Shown: positions 1 to 8,313 of the stretch, piece after piece
How the letters are laid out: each line of letters starts with the position of its first letter
Numbering within the stretch: the stretch's first letter is position 1
Assembly: GCA_964425135.1 (NCBI GenBank)
Contig: CAYRKW010000032.1
Span: forward strand, 1 to 36,705
Source of the DNA: CAYLLD01 sp964425135
GTDB taxonomy: Bacteria; Pseudomonadota; Alphaproteobacteria; Rhodobacterales; Rhodobacteraceae
DNA length: 36,705 nt
Reading direction: 5' to 3'
The notes under the pieces: model-generated
What the model saw: only the letters and a program-made list of their open reading frames with translations
Database searches by the model: none
What the model was told of the DNA's origin: nothing
Program-made: the position numbers and the translations under genes

Positions 1-515
1 TTACCGGTTGTGTCGTTGGAGTGGGTCAGACCCGCCATGAAGATGATACCAGCTTCTTGGCAGAGCGACTGAACAGCAACCGCAACACCCGAGCTTGAGC
101 CGCCGGTGATCATGATCGCGCCGTCTTTTTCGATCATCGACTTTGCCGATGCACGTGCCGCGTCCGGTTTGGTTTGCGTATCACCAGTGACATACTCGAC
201 TTTCTTGCCGAGGATACCGTTGCCTTTGAGCATGTTGTTGCTGCCCTTGGCGGTGAATGTGTTCATCATACCGCCATCGCCTTCGCCGTTGAGATGCTCA
301 ACAGCCAGCTCATACGCGCGCAGCTCATCTGCACCCTCATCAGCGTAAGGGCCTGTTTGAGGTACGTTGAAGCCGAGTGTAACCGAACCACCTGTTGGCT
401 CGTTCACATAGGCCGCAGCGGCTTGGCTCGTGAAAATTGTCGGAGCTGCAACACCGGCACCGGCGAGAGCTGACGTCTTCAGCACACCACGGCGCGTGAA
501 GTTCGATTTAGTCAT
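1..515 (-). CDS. ABC transporter substrate-binding protein, branched-chain amino acid/amide type (5' part)
   Basis: This is the N-terminal 171 codons of a periplasmic binding protein; the rest lies beyond the left edge. The start ATG (513-515 on the complement) follows a strong GGGAGGAAG ribosome site. The N-terminus has a twin-arginine motif (TRRGVLK, residues 7-13), a hydrophobic Ala/Gly stretch and an Ala-rich cleavage region near residue 36, so export by the Tat system is likely. The mature part starts with 'VTLGFNVPQTGPYADEGA' and later has 'GGSSSGVAVAVQ', a pattern typical of Peripla_BP_6 / LivJ-type receptors for branched-chain amino acids, amides or urea. The ligand cannot be read from this fragment. 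It is divergent from the XRE-type regulator, which may control it (inference). Confidence 0.85.
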   Translation of the reverse strand, partial: MTKSNFTRRGVLKTSALAGAGVAAPTIFTSQAAAAYVNEPTGGSVTLGFNVPQTGPYADEGADELRAYELAVEHLNGEGDGGMMNTFTAKGSNNMLKGNGILGKKVEYVTGDTQTKPDAARASAKSMIEKDGAIMITGGSSSGVAVAVQSLCQEAGIIFMAGLTHSNDTTG

Positions 516-729
516 GGACTTCCTCCCAATTGGATTGCGTGCATCACCCGTTCGGGCGCGAAACGCACTTATAAGTCCTTCATTCGTAGCGCTCGGATGT
601 CAAATATCCAATATATTGTTGCAATCGCTTGGCTTTTTTGTAAATTAGGGCAATTGCTGCGTCGCAATATTGTAAATTTTTTTACATTGCAGCGCGAAAT
701 CATGCGCGTTTCAAAGGGAATTTTGCGGA
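516..729. promoter_or_regulatory. Divergent promoter/operator region with TGTAAA dyad and repeated TTGTAAATT
   Basis: This AT-rich spacer separates the substrate-binding protein gene from the divergent regulator. It holds a clean dyad, TGTAAA (671-676), 4 nt, TTTACA (681-686). The 9-mer TTGTAAATT occurs twice in direct orientation (638-646 and 670-678), 32 bp or about three helical turns apart. There is also a palindrome GCAATTGC (650-657) and a TTGCAAT (619-625). The dyad ends 43 bp before the regulator's start codon, a usual place for autoregulation. That the neighbouring XRE protein binds here is inference. Confidence 0.45.
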
Positions 730-2049
730 TTGGCCAGCTCGCTTTCAGGAACCCGCATCCGCCAGTTGCGCCGCAAACGCGGCATGAAACAGGGTGCATT
801 GGCCAAAAAGGCAGAAATTTCGGCCTCATATCTCAACCTGATCGAACACAACCGCAGACCTGTTGCAGGGCGCGTGCTTGCATCCCTGGCACAAGCGCTC
901 AACACCAGCGTCAGCAACCTGCGCGACGGGGCAGATGGCTCGGTCGTTGAAGATCTTGTTGCCTCTGCTTCTGAATATGCCGCGCATGGCCCTGAAACAG
1001 ACCGGGTGCATGAGCTATTCGCCCGCTTCCCCGGATGGGCGCGTATTCTGGCGGCACAATCGCGCGAATTGCGGGACGCATCCGCCACGATCAACGCGAT
1101 GAATGACCGCTACAATTTCGACCCCAAGCTTCAGTCATCCCTACATGAGATGTTGACGACGATCACCGCCATCCGTTCTGCGTCCTCAATCCTGACGTCC
1201 GAGGACGATATTGAACCGTCCCAATCCACGGCATTCCAATCCAACATCCACAGTGAGGCCGTGCGTTTGTCTGATGCGGTTTCGAAGCTTGTAGACCATT
1301 TTGACAGCGCGAACGAGCACCCTGCCAGCGCCTCCAGCCCGCATGAGGCGTTTGAGCAGTTTCTGGAGAGGAACGGCTATGCGTTCGATATACTTGACGC
1401 GGTCCCGGATGAAGTGCGCGCCATCGAGCAGATCATCGAGCGCGGTCAGACGCTCGACAGCGCGGAGGCGAAGACGCGTGCGCGCGCCTGGCTGGCGCAA
1501 TATGCGGCCGATGCGCGCACGTTGCCGCTTGATGCCTTTGCTGCGGCGGCCAAGACGTGTGGATATGCGCCGCATGTTCTGGCCGAAACATTCAACACAG
1601 ATTTGCATACCGTGTTCCGCCGCCTCTCGACCCTTGAGCGTAACAACATTGATGCGCCCAGCTTTGGGCTCGTCATCGTCAACGCCGCCGGACAACCGGT
1701 GTTCCGACGACCCTTGCGCGAATTTTCACTGCCGCGCTTTTCATCGATCTGCGCGCTCTGGCCCGTCTTCTTGGCGCTTTCCTCCCCCGGTACACCGCTT
1801 GAAGAAACAATAGCCTTACCGGACGGGCGCGAGTTTCTGGCTCGCGCCATCGCCCTTCCGCTCAGTGAATTGTCGTTTGGCGCGCAAGCCAGTTTCGGCT
1901 CGGCCATGCTGGTCACCCCGCTCAGCCATGCACATCGGTTCGGGATGGTAAAGCTTGCGCCCAACCAATCCACTCTGCACGTCGGAACAAGTTGCCGGCT
2001 ATGTGACCGCGACGCCTGCGCGGTGCGGTCCGAGCCGCATATCCTATAA
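730..2049 (+). CDS. XRE-family transcriptional regulator, short-chain fatty acyl regulator (ScfR-like)
   Basis: A 439-residue regulator. The start used is TTG at 730, preceded by AAAGGGA at a 9-nt spacing; no ATG gives a complete HTH domain. Residues about 8-60 form a lambda-repressor-type HTH ('TRIRQLRRKRGMKQ', 'ISASYLNLIEHNRRP'). The C-terminal half resembles the IrrE-like plus ScfRs (DUF2083) region, with 'RRLSTLERNN' and a cysteine-containing tail 'GTSCRLCDRDACAVR' typical of the family. The HExxH motif of active IrrE/ImmA peptidases is not seen, so this is probably a ligand-sensing fold and not a protease. Family members regulate acetate, propionate and glyoxylate metabolism through acyl-CoA sensing (established for RamB/ScfR relatives). 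Its target here is probably the divergent transporter gene (inference). Its stop codon overlaps the convergent hydrolase by 6 bp. Confidence 0.8.
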   Translation: MASSLSGTRIRQLRRKRGMKQGALAKKAEISASYLNLIEHNRRPVAGRVLASLAQALNTSVSNLRDGADGSVVEDLVASASEYAAHGPETDRVHELFARFPGWARILAAQSRELRDASATINAMNDRYNFDPKLQSSLHEMLTTITAIRSASSILTSEDDIEPSQSTAFQSNIHSEAVRLSDAVSKLVDHFDSANEHPASASSPHEAFEQFLERNGYAFDILDAVPDEVRAIEQIIERGQTLDSAEAKTRARAWLAQYAADARTLPLDAFAAAAKTCGYAPHVLAETFNTDLHTVFRRLSTLERNNIDAPSFGLVIVNAAGQPVFRRPLREFSLPRFSSICALWPVFLALSSPGTPLEETIALPDGREFLARAIALPLSELSFGAQASFGSAMLVTPLSHAHRFGMVKLAPNQSTLHVGTSCRLCDRDACAVRSEPHIL

Positions 2050-2925
2050 AAAGTCCCTCAACGCTTTAATCGTCTGCTCGGGCGCTTCTTCGGGTACATA
2101 ATGCCCACCGCGCACCGCATGACCGCGTACGTCATTGGCCACCTGTCGCCACTCGCTCAGCACATCATAGGTCCGCGCGACAAACCCCTCTTCGCCCCAA
2201 AGCGCAAGCAGCGGGCAATCGAGCTTTTCTGTCTCCTGCGCATCATGCTCCAGATCAATCGTCGCCGATGCCCGATAATCCTCACAAGTCGCGTGAATGC
2301 AGTTTTCGGTCTCAAAGCACCGCAGATATTCTGCAAACGCCTCTTCCGAGATTGCGCCGTGGGTTCTGCCCCAGGACATCATTTTGCGGCGCAGATAAAA
2401 CTCTGTTTCGGCGGCGAGCAGCGTTTCGGGAAGCGGGCTGGGCTGGATCAGGAAAAACCAGTGATAATACCCCGTCGCGAACGCCATATCCGTTTGACCA
2501 TACATCTGCGCGGTCGGGGCGATATCGAGCACCGCCACTTTTTCCACCGCATCGCGATGATCCCGCGCCAGTCGGTGCGCAACGCGCCCGCCGCGATCAT
2601 GTCCAACAACCGCAAAATGCGCGAAGCCCAGCGCTGCCATAACCGCCACCTGATCGGCTGCCATGGCGCGTTTGGAATAGGTTTCATGGCGCGCATCAGA
2701 GGCCGGTTTTTCGCTGTCGCCATACCCTCGCAAATCGGTCGCAACGACCGTATGGGATTGCGCCAACGCCGCGGCAACGTGGCGCCAGATCAGATGGGTT
2801 TGCGGATACCCGTGTAGCAGCAGAACAGGCGGACCCGAGCCACCGATCACCCCATTGATCTTCGCGCCTGCACCATCCATCACGAAGCGCTCAAAGTCTG
2901 CAAACATCTCTGGATTATCCGTCAC
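2044..2925 (-). CDS. Alpha/beta hydrolase, haloacetate (fluoroacetate) dehalogenase family
   Basis: A 293-residue alpha/beta hydrolase. The nucleophile elbow is 'VVGHDRGGRV', with Asp (D110) in place of Ser, as in haloalkanoate dehalogenases. Arg111 and Arg114 are in the position of the carboxylate clamp, D134 lies in 'AVLDIAP', H155-W156 in 'YYHWFFL' form the halide pocket, Y217 is in 'EDYRA', and the catalytic His is H275 in 'GGHYVPEE'. D110, R111, R114, D134, H155 and W156 fall at the same numbers I recall for the Rhodopseudomonas fluoroacetate dehalogenase. The likely reaction is hydrolysis of a 2-haloacid to glycolate and halide; an epoxide hydrolase role is less likely given the R-x-x-R and H-W residues. 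It is divergent from selO with only 48 bp between starts. The natural substrate is unknown. Confidence 0.8.
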   Translation of the reverse strand: MTDNPEMFADFERFVMDGAGAKINGVIGGSGPPVLLLHGYPQTHLIWRHVAAALAQSHTVVATDLRGYGDSEKPASDARHETYSKRAMAADQVAVMAALGFAHFAVVGHDRGGRVAHRLARDHRDAVEKVAVLDIAPTAQMYGQTDMAFATGYYHWFFLIQPSPLPETLLAAETEFYLRRKMMSWGRTHGAISEEAFAEYLRCFETENCIHATCEDYRASATIDLEHDAQETEKLDCPLLALWGEEGFVARTYDVLSEWRQVANDVRGHAVRGGHYVPEEAPEQTIKALRDFL

Positions 2926-2973
2926 CGTGCACCTACCTTGCCAAAAGGACGTTTTTCATTCCGGTACATAACC

Positions 2974-4431
2974 ATGACCTTGGGTTTCCAGTTCGACAAT
3001 AGCTATGCGCGCGATTTGGATGGGTTTTATGCGCCCATGCGCCCCGATCAGGTGCCTGACCCGAAACTCGTACTTCTCAATAGGCCACTTGCCGAAGCCT
3101 TGGGTCTGGATGTGGAAAAGCTGCGCGGCCCCGATGGGCTTGCAGCGTTTTCCGGCAATACGCCGCCCCGTGGCGCAACGCCACTGGCACAGGCCTATGC
3201 AGGTCATCAGTTTGGAGGGTTTTCGCCGCAACTTGGCGATGGGCGCGCGATCCTGCTGGGTGAAATCACCGACCGCGACGGCGCGCGGTTTGATATCCAG
3301 CTTAAAGGCTCCGGGCGCACGCCATTTTCGCGCGGCGGCGATGGCAAGGCCGCTTTGGGTCCGGTTCTGCGCGAGTATATCATGGGCGAGGCGATGCATG
3401 CGCTTGGCATCCCGACCACACGCGCGCTTGCGGCGGTCACGACCGGTGAGGATGTCACGCGCGAGACACGGCTACCCGGCGCAATTCTCACCCGCGTTGC
3501 CTCAAGCCATATCCGCGTCGGCACCTTCCAGTTCTTCGCCGCCCAGGATCAGCGCGACATGGTCAAACAACTCGCCGATTATGCCATCGCGCGCCACTAT
3601 CGCGAACTGACACAGGGCGAGGATATCTACCTGAATTTCCTGCGCGCCGTCGCCGACAAACAGGCAGCGCTGATCGCAAAATGGATGAACGTAGGCTTCA
3701 TTCACGGCGTCATGAACACTGACAATATGGCGATTTCCGGCGAGACCATCGACTACGGCCCTTGCGCCTTCATGGACGGCTACAACCCGGCAACCGTGTT
3801 CAGTTCTATCGATCATCACGGACGCTATGCCTATGCGAACCAACCGAACATCGCCCAATGGAACCTTGCGCGATTTGCTGAAACGCTGCTGCCGCTGATT
3901 GATGCGGATGGTGATACGTCGGTCGAAAAGGCGAGCGAAATTATCAACGGGTTTCCGCAAACCTACACCGACCATTGGCTGGATGGCATGCGCGCCAAGC
4001 TGGGGATCGCCGATACGGATGAGGGCGATCTCGATCTGGTGAATACGTTGTTCGAGCGGCTTGGCACACATCAAGTCGATTTCACGACCGTATTCCGCGC
4101 GCTGACCGCGCATTTGAGCGACGGTCAAACCATGCCACGAGTGTTCACATCCGATCCGGCCATGTCCGAATGGTTTGATAAATGGACTGTACGCATCGGG
4201 TCAGACACAACGTCCGCACGCGATGTGATGCAACGGGCGAACCCGATCTACATCCCGCGCAATCATCTTGTCGAAGAGGCGCTTTCGGCGGCCCACGCGG
4301 GCGATATCGCGCTGACAGAAAAACTCATCTCGGTTTTAAGCGATCCATTCACGTCGCGCGATGGGCTGGAGCGCTATGCCGAGCCTGCCCCTGAAGATTT
4401 TGGACCGTATCAGACGTTTTGTGGGACTTGA
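2974..4431 (+). CDS. selO: Protein adenylyltransferase SelO (YdiU family)
   Basis: A 485-residue pseudokinase-fold enzyme that transfers AMP from ATP to Ser/Thr/Tyr of target proteins; in E. coli it links redox stress to metabolism (family knowledge). The N-terminus 'FQFDNSYARDLDGFYAPM' is the family hallmark. Conserved pieces are 'QLKGSGRTPFSRGGDGKAAL' (ATP-binding Lys and Arg, about residues 98-117), 'LREYIMGEAMHALGIPTTRA' and the metal-binding 'GVMNTDNMAI...DYGP'. The C-terminus 'YQTFCGT' keeps a near-terminal Cys where eukaryotic homologues have selenocysteine. I chose ATG 2974 because it gives the usual family start; an upstream in-frame TTG (2938) has no ribosome site. No good Shine-Dalgarno precedes 2974 either, so the start is moderately certain. 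Confidence 0.93.
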   Translation: MTLGFQFDNSYARDLDGFYAPMRPDQVPDPKLVLLNRPLAEALGLDVEKLRGPDGLAAFSGNTPPRGATPLAQAYAGHQFGGFSPQLGDGRAILLGEITDRDGARFDIQLKGSGRTPFSRGGDGKAALGPVLREYIMGEAMHALGIPTTRALAAVTTGEDVTRETRLPGAILTRVASSHIRVGTFQFFAAQDQRDMVKQLADYAIARHYRELTQGEDIYLNFLRAVADKQAALIAKWMNVGFIHGVMNTDNMAISGETIDYGPCAFMDGYNPATVFSSIDHHGRYAYANQPNIAQWNLARFAETLLPLIDADGDTSVEKASEIINGFPQTYTDHWLDGMRAKLGIADTDEGDLDLVNTLFERLGTHQVDFTTVFRALTAHLSDGQTMPRVFTSDPAMSEWFDKWTVRIGSDTTSARDVMQRANPIYIPRNHLVEEALSAAHAGDIALTEKLISVLSDPFTSRDGLERYAEPAPEDFGPYQTFCGT

Positions 4432-4440
4432 GCGCGATTT

Positions 4441-4478
4441 ATGTTCATTTGAAAATTTTTCGATAGCGATCCGAACAT
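4441..4478. promoter_or_regulatory. Candidate GlpR operator half-sites
   Basis: The 95-bp spacer before glpR contains ATGTTC (4441-4446) and its complement GAACAT (4473-4478), the half-site words of the E. coli GlpR consensus (ATGTTCGNTANCGAACAT). Here they are 26 bp apart, and the first is followed by TTTGAAAAT, which makes a weaker local dyad. Autoregulation by GlpR is plausible but inferred from the words only. Confidence 0.35.
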
Positions 4479-4526
4479 TATTCGACTATCCCCTGCGCAT
4501 GTTACCAATGTGAGTCCCCCGGGATC

Positions 4527-5291
4527 ATGGATCTTAGCCCGCGCCAAAACGAGATAATGTCTGAAATCCGAGCCAAAGGCGCGGTGAAGGTGGAGCCTTT
4601 GGCAACCCGTTTTCAGGTCACAACCCAGACCATTCGCAGAGACCTTGGCGAGCTGTGCGACTACGGTCTGGCCGCGCGCACGCATGGCGGGGCCAAGGCG
4701 CTGATGTCGGTCGCTAACAATAGCTATCAGGATCGTCGCGCCACACAGCGGGATGCCAAACAGGCAATCGCCAGATCCGTGGCGGCGCTTATCCCGGAGC
4801 ATTGTTCGATCATGCTCAACATTGGAACCACAACCGAAACCATCGCGAGCGCATTGACGGGTCACGCTGGGCTGGTCGTGGTCTCCAACAACATCAACGT
4901 GATCAACACTTTTATCGGCTCAAAGGCCAAAGAGTTACTGCTGGCGGGCGGGATCGTGCGCCCGTCTGATGGCGCGATTGTCGGAGAAGACGCGGTGGAG
5001 TTCATCGGGCGCTACAAAGCCGACTACGCGATCATCGGTGCATCGGCTTTGGATGAAGACGGGGCAGTTCTCGATTTTGACGCCCGTGAAGTTTCCGTCG
5101 CCCGCGCCATTCTGCGCAACGCCAGAACAAAAATCCTCGCCGCCGATACCAGTAAATTCGCCCACAGCGCACCCGTGCGCATCTGCGATATCGACGCGAT
5201 TGACATATTCGTAACCAACAGCCCCCCTCCGCCCGCCTTCGAGCGGCTCGCAAGCGCGGCGCAAACCAAACTGGTGATTTCCGATGACTGA
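4527..5291 (+). CDS. glpR: DeoR-family repressor of glycerol-3-phosphate metabolism
   Basis: A 254-residue DeoR-type regulator. The N-terminal HTH_DeoR domain (residues about 4-60) has 'RQNEIMSEIRAKG' and 'VTTQTIRRDLGEL...LAARTHGGA'. The C-terminal sugar-phosphate sensor (about 75-235) has 'LNIGTTTETIASAL' and 'VSNNINVI'. The start ATG at 4527 follows a CCGGGAT stretch. Its last 8 bases overlap glpD, so the two are almost certainly one transcript and the effector is most likely glycerol-3-phosphate (context plus family knowledge). A fructose/galactitol-type DeoR is the alternative, made unlikely by the glpD overlap. Confidence 0.88.
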   Translation: MDLSPRQNEIMSEIRAKGAVKVEPLATRFQVTTQTIRRDLGELCDYGLAARTHGGAKALMSVANNSYQDRRATQRDAKQAIARSVAALIPEHCSIMLNIGTTTETIASALTGHAGLVVVSNNINVINTFIGSKAKELLLAGGIVRPSDGAIVGEDAVEFIGRYKADYAIIGASALDEDGAVLDFDAREVSVARAILRNARTKILAADTSKFAHSAPVRICDIDAIDIFVTNSPPPPAFERLASAAQTKLVISDD

Positions 5292-6858
5292 GCAAAATGA
5301 AACCTATGATCTGTTTGTCATTGGCGGCGGCATAAACGGCTGCGGGATTGCCCGCGATGCGGCGGGGCGCGGGCTCACGGTCGCGCTTGCGGAGATGAAT
5401 GATCTGGCGTCCGCGACCTCTTCGGCGTCGACCAAGCTCTTTCACGGTGGTCTGCGCTATCTTGAGTATTTCGAAATTCGTCTGGTACGCGAGGCCCTGA
5501 TCGAACGGGAGAACCTTCTGGTTGCCATGCCCCATATCAGCTGGCCCATGCGCTTCGTGTTGCCCTATCACAAGGATGCACGGTTCGAGAGCACGACGCC
5601 AACGTCTAGGCTGCTTTCCACGGTCATGCCATGGATGAAGGGCCGTCGCCCGGCCTGGCTGATCCGTTTGGGACTGTTTCTCTATGATCATTTGGGCGGG
5701 CGCAAAATACTGCCTGCGACCGCGACGATTGATCTGCGCAAGGGGCCGGAAGGCGCGCCGATCGTCGATAAATTCGAGAAAGCCTATGAGTATTCGGATT
5801 GCTGGGTGCAGGACGCGCGGCTTGTGGTGCTCAATGCCCGCGACGCGCAAGCACGCGGTGCAACGATAATGACGCGCACCAAAGTCACTTCTGCCGAGCG
5901 TGTGGGCGATCATTGGAAGGTCACGATTGAGCAGGAGGGCACGTCGCGGACAATCACGGCAAAGATGCTGGTGAATGCGGGCGGTCCTTGGGTGGAGGAT
6001 ATTATCAAGAACACCCTGCGCATCAATTCTGCCGAAGGCGTGCGGCTGGTGCGCGGCAGTCATATCGTGACGCGCAAGCTTTACGATCATGACAAATGCT
6101 ACTTCTTCCAAGGCGAAGACGGGCGGATCATTTTTGCTATTCCTTATGAGGAGGATTTCACCCTCATCGGCACTACAGATGCCGAACATGACGCTGCCGA
6201 TAACGCCCCGACCTGTACACCGGAAGAGGCCGATTATCTGCGGGCCTTTGCCTCGGAATACTTCAAACAGGCGATTGCGCCTCAGGACATTGTCTGGACT
6301 TATTCGGGTGTGCGCCCACTCTATGACGATGGTGCAAAATCGGCGACGGCGGCGACGCGAGAATATGTGCTGTCGATGGATGAGACGGGCGGCGCGCCCT
6401 TGTTGAATGTCTTTGGCGGCAAGATCACGACCTATCGCAAACTCGCCGAAGCGGCGATGGCGAAGATCGCGCCGGTTTTTGGAAACACACATGGCGACTG
6501 GACCGCGCGCGTGGCCTTGCCCGGGGGAGATTTTCCGGTTGATGGCGTGATGGATTTGCAAGCCTCGTTGCAGGATCGCTATCCCTTCCTGACCCCGGCT
6601 TGGGCGCGCCGACTGGTGCGGCACTACGGCAATGAGAGCGCGGATATTCTCGGCGACGCCAAGGCGCTATCGGATCTGGGCGAAGACTTCGGCGCGACGC
6701 TCACGGGTGCGGAGGTCAATTGGCTGATCGCGAAGGAGTGGGTGCGAACGGCAGAAGACCTGATCTGGCGCCGCAGCAAACTCGGCCTGCGCCTTGAGGC
6801 GGATCAGGTGGCGAGGCTGGATGCGTATATTAGGGAGAAAATGCCTGCGGGTGTGTAA
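5284..6858 (+). CDS. glpD: Aerobic glycerol-3-phosphate dehydrogenase
   Basis: A 524-residue FAD enzyme that oxidises sn-glycerol-3-phosphate to dihydroxyacetone phosphate at the inner face of the membrane and passes electrons to quinone. The FAD dinucleotide fold is at the N-terminus ('DLFVIGGGINGCGIARDAAG', from residue 9), followed by the GlpD signature 'STKLFHGGLRYLE'. Later come 'NAGGPWVEDI', 'GTTDAEH', 'SGVRPLYDDG' and 'GGKITTYRKLAEAAM'. The C-terminal DAO_C helix bundle is complete and length is normal (E. coli 501). It overlaps glpR by 8 bases, a regulator-target operon. No transporter or glycerol kinase gene lies in the window. Confidence 0.96.
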   Translation: MTEQNETYDLFVIGGGINGCGIARDAAGRGLTVALAEMNDLASATSSASTKLFHGGLRYLEYFEIRLVREALIERENLLVAMPHISWPMRFVLPYHKDARFESTTPTSRLLSTVMPWMKGRRPAWLIRLGLFLYDHLGGRKILPATATIDLRKGPEGAPIVDKFEKAYEYSDCWVQDARLVVLNARDAQARGATIMTRTKVTSAERVGDHWKVTIEQEGTSRTITAKMLVNAGGPWVEDIIKNTLRINSAEGVRLVRGSHIVTRKLYDHDKCYFFQGEDGRIIFAIPYEEDFTLIGTTDAEHDAADNAPTCTPEEADYLRAFASEYFKQAIAPQDIVWTYSGVRPLYDDGAKSATAATREYVLSMDETGGAPLLNVFGGKITTYRKLAEAAMAKIAPVFGNTHGDWTARVALPGGDFPVDGVMDLQASLQDRYPFLTPAWARRLVRHYGNESADILGDAKALSDLGEDFGATLTGAEVNWLIAKEWVRTAEDLIWRRSKLGLRLEADQVARLDAYIREKMPAGV

Positions 6859-6886
6859 GTTGTAAAGGCTAGGTTGCTTGAACAAA

Positions 6887-6960
6887 GGACAGCCCGCAAC
6901 CCTGGGTGGGGGCGAATGCCTCCCGGGGGGAGGGTCTGCGGCTGTCCGGCGGTGCCGGAC
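6887..6960. other. Strongly structured intergenic element (candidate small RNA), identity unknown
   Basis: In the 281-bp space between convergent glpD and the aminotransferase gene, 17-nt arms at 6887-6903 and 6931-6947 can pair with one bulge on each side. Between them GGGGGC (6908-6913) pairs with GCCTCC (6918-6923) around a GAAT loop. A second perfect 7-bp hairpin (GTCCGGC 6944-6950, loop GGT, GCCGGAC 6954-6960) shares GTCC with the long arm, so the two folds compete. There is no T-run on either strand, so it is not a standard intrinsic terminator. I checked it by eye against SRP RNA, tmRNA, RNase P RNA and 6S RNA core motifs and found no match. The strand is undetermined. The remainder, 6961-7139, shows no gene that I can support. 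Confidence 0.4.
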
Positions 6961-7139
6961 AAGTGCGCGTGGAAAATGATCGCTTAAGTCAACGCTAATG
7001 GGCTCTACTTTGAAAGAGCATTATCACCCCACTGCGCAAAGGTGTCTTGCGAATTAGATAATCGCCCCCAGCTCATACCACTCTGATTGTCTTTACATCG
7101 CTGCGATTGACGCAATATGTTGAACAGGCGCGATCCCCC

Positions 7140-8234
7140 CTACCCCATATCCTCGAGCGCCAAAGGCAAGATCTCCGCCAGAATATCAAGATCCTCAGGC
7201 TTGCCCGCTGAGATACGAATGCAACGGTTCTGCGGCGCGACAAACGGCATGCGCACAAAGACGCCGCGCGCGACCAGCGCTGCGAGCACGGCCTGCGCAT
7301 AAGCGCCGTCACGCCCGCAATCAATCGTCACAAAATTTGTTGCCGACGCCAGCGGCGTAAGCCCGTTGTCCCGCGCGATTTTGGCGATCCGCGCTTTCGC
7401 ATCGCGTGTCCAGCGCAGCACGTCGTCCAAATACGCTTGATCTTCCAACGCTGCGATGGCACCGGCAACAGATACGCGGCTCATGCCAAAGTGGTTGCGG
7501 ATTTTGTGAAAAGCGGTGATCAGATCGGCATCGCCCACCGCATAGCCAACCCGCGCCCCAGCCATGCCGTAGGCTTTGGAAAACGTCCGCATCCGCAGAA
7601 CATTCGGCCTGATGTCCGTCATCGGATAGGGCGGTATATCCATGAACTCGGCGTAGGCTTCATCGAGGATCAGCAAAGCGTCATCGGGCAGCGCATCGAT
7701 CATCGACAACACGACCGCGTTGGAATGCGCGCTGCCCATCGGGTTGTCTGGATTGGAGAGATAGATCAGCCGCGCCCCATCCGCCGCGCCCAGCAGCGCC
7801 TTAGGCGACTCGCAGTCATCCACATAAGGCACCTTGACCAGATCGCCGCCATACCCGCTGACGTGGAAATTGAAGGTCGGATAGGCACCATCGGATGTGA
7901 TCACCTTCACACCGGGCGCTACAAACATCCGGCACACATAGCCAAGGAGCCCGTCGATCCCTTCGCCGACCATGATATTCTCTGGCGCAACCCCATGATG
8001 GGCCGCGAGCGCATGTTTCAGTTCATGGTTCTCAGGATCAGGGTACATCCACGCTTCTGCCGACGCCTTGCTCATCGCAGCGATTGCCTTGGGAGACGGG
8101 CCGAACACGCTTTCATTGGCGCCAAGCCGCGTCAGGAAGGGCGCACCGCGCGCGCGTTCCTGCGTTTCAGGACCGACGAACGGCACTTGCGAGGGCAGAG
8201 TTTCCACCAGATCCGTGAGCTTGGGATGCGCCAT
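7140..8234 (-). CDS. PLP-dependent aminotransferase, histidinol-phosphate aminotransferase-like
   Basis: A 364-residue class I/II aminotransferase. The start ATG at 8234 has GGAGAGG upstream; a longer reading frame lacks a ribosome site. Motifs in order are 'RLGANESVFGPSP' (substrate end), 'MVGEGIDGLLG', 'YLSNPDNPMGS' (PLP-contact Asn), 'LILDEAYAEF' (Asp/Tyr for the PLP ring) and 'RTFSKAYGMAGARVGYAVG', whose Lys (about residue 220) forms the Schiff base. The C-terminus has 'NRCIRISAGKPEDLDIL', resembling HisC. The family includes HisC, aromatic aminotransferases and CobD-like decarboxylases; HisC-type is the best guess but no his genes are nearby, so I leave the symbol empty. The preceding small gene on the same strand is 79 bp away and may be co-transcribed. 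Confidence 0.85.
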   Translation of the reverse strand: MAHPKLTDLVETLPSQVPFVGPETQERARGAPFLTRLGANESVFGPSPKAIAAMSKASAEAWMYPDPENHELKHALAAHHGVAPENIMVGEGIDGLLGYVCRMFVAPGVKVITSDGAYPTFNFHVSGYGGDLVKVPYVDDCESPKALLGAADGARLIYLSNPDNPMGSAHSNAVVLSMIDALPDDALLILDEAYAEFMDIPPYPMTDIRPNVLRMRTFSKAYGMAGARVGYAVGDADLITAFHKIRNHFGMSRVSVAGAIAALEDQAYLDDVLRWTRDAKARIAKIARDNGLTPLASATNFVTIDCGRDGAYAQAVLAALVARGVFVRMPFVAPQNRCIRISAGKPEDLDILAEILPLALEDMG

Positions 8235-8313
8235 TCGTAACCTCTCCACACCAACTGCCGCAGCAGGGCCGAAGATCACATCAGCGCATCCCGATCACAA
8301 GCCGAAAAAGCCG

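Noticed and set aside
2938..2973. Upstream TTG start for selO
   Set aside because: No ribosome site precedes it and the added residues do not match the family N-terminus.
6887..6960. The structured element as SRP 4.5S RNA, tmRNA, RNase P RNA or 6S RNA
   Set aside because: The GGUCAGG...GGAAGG...AGCAGC core of SRP RNA, a tmRNA tag frame with T-arm, and RNase P core motifs are all absent; 6S could not be supported from the pairing.
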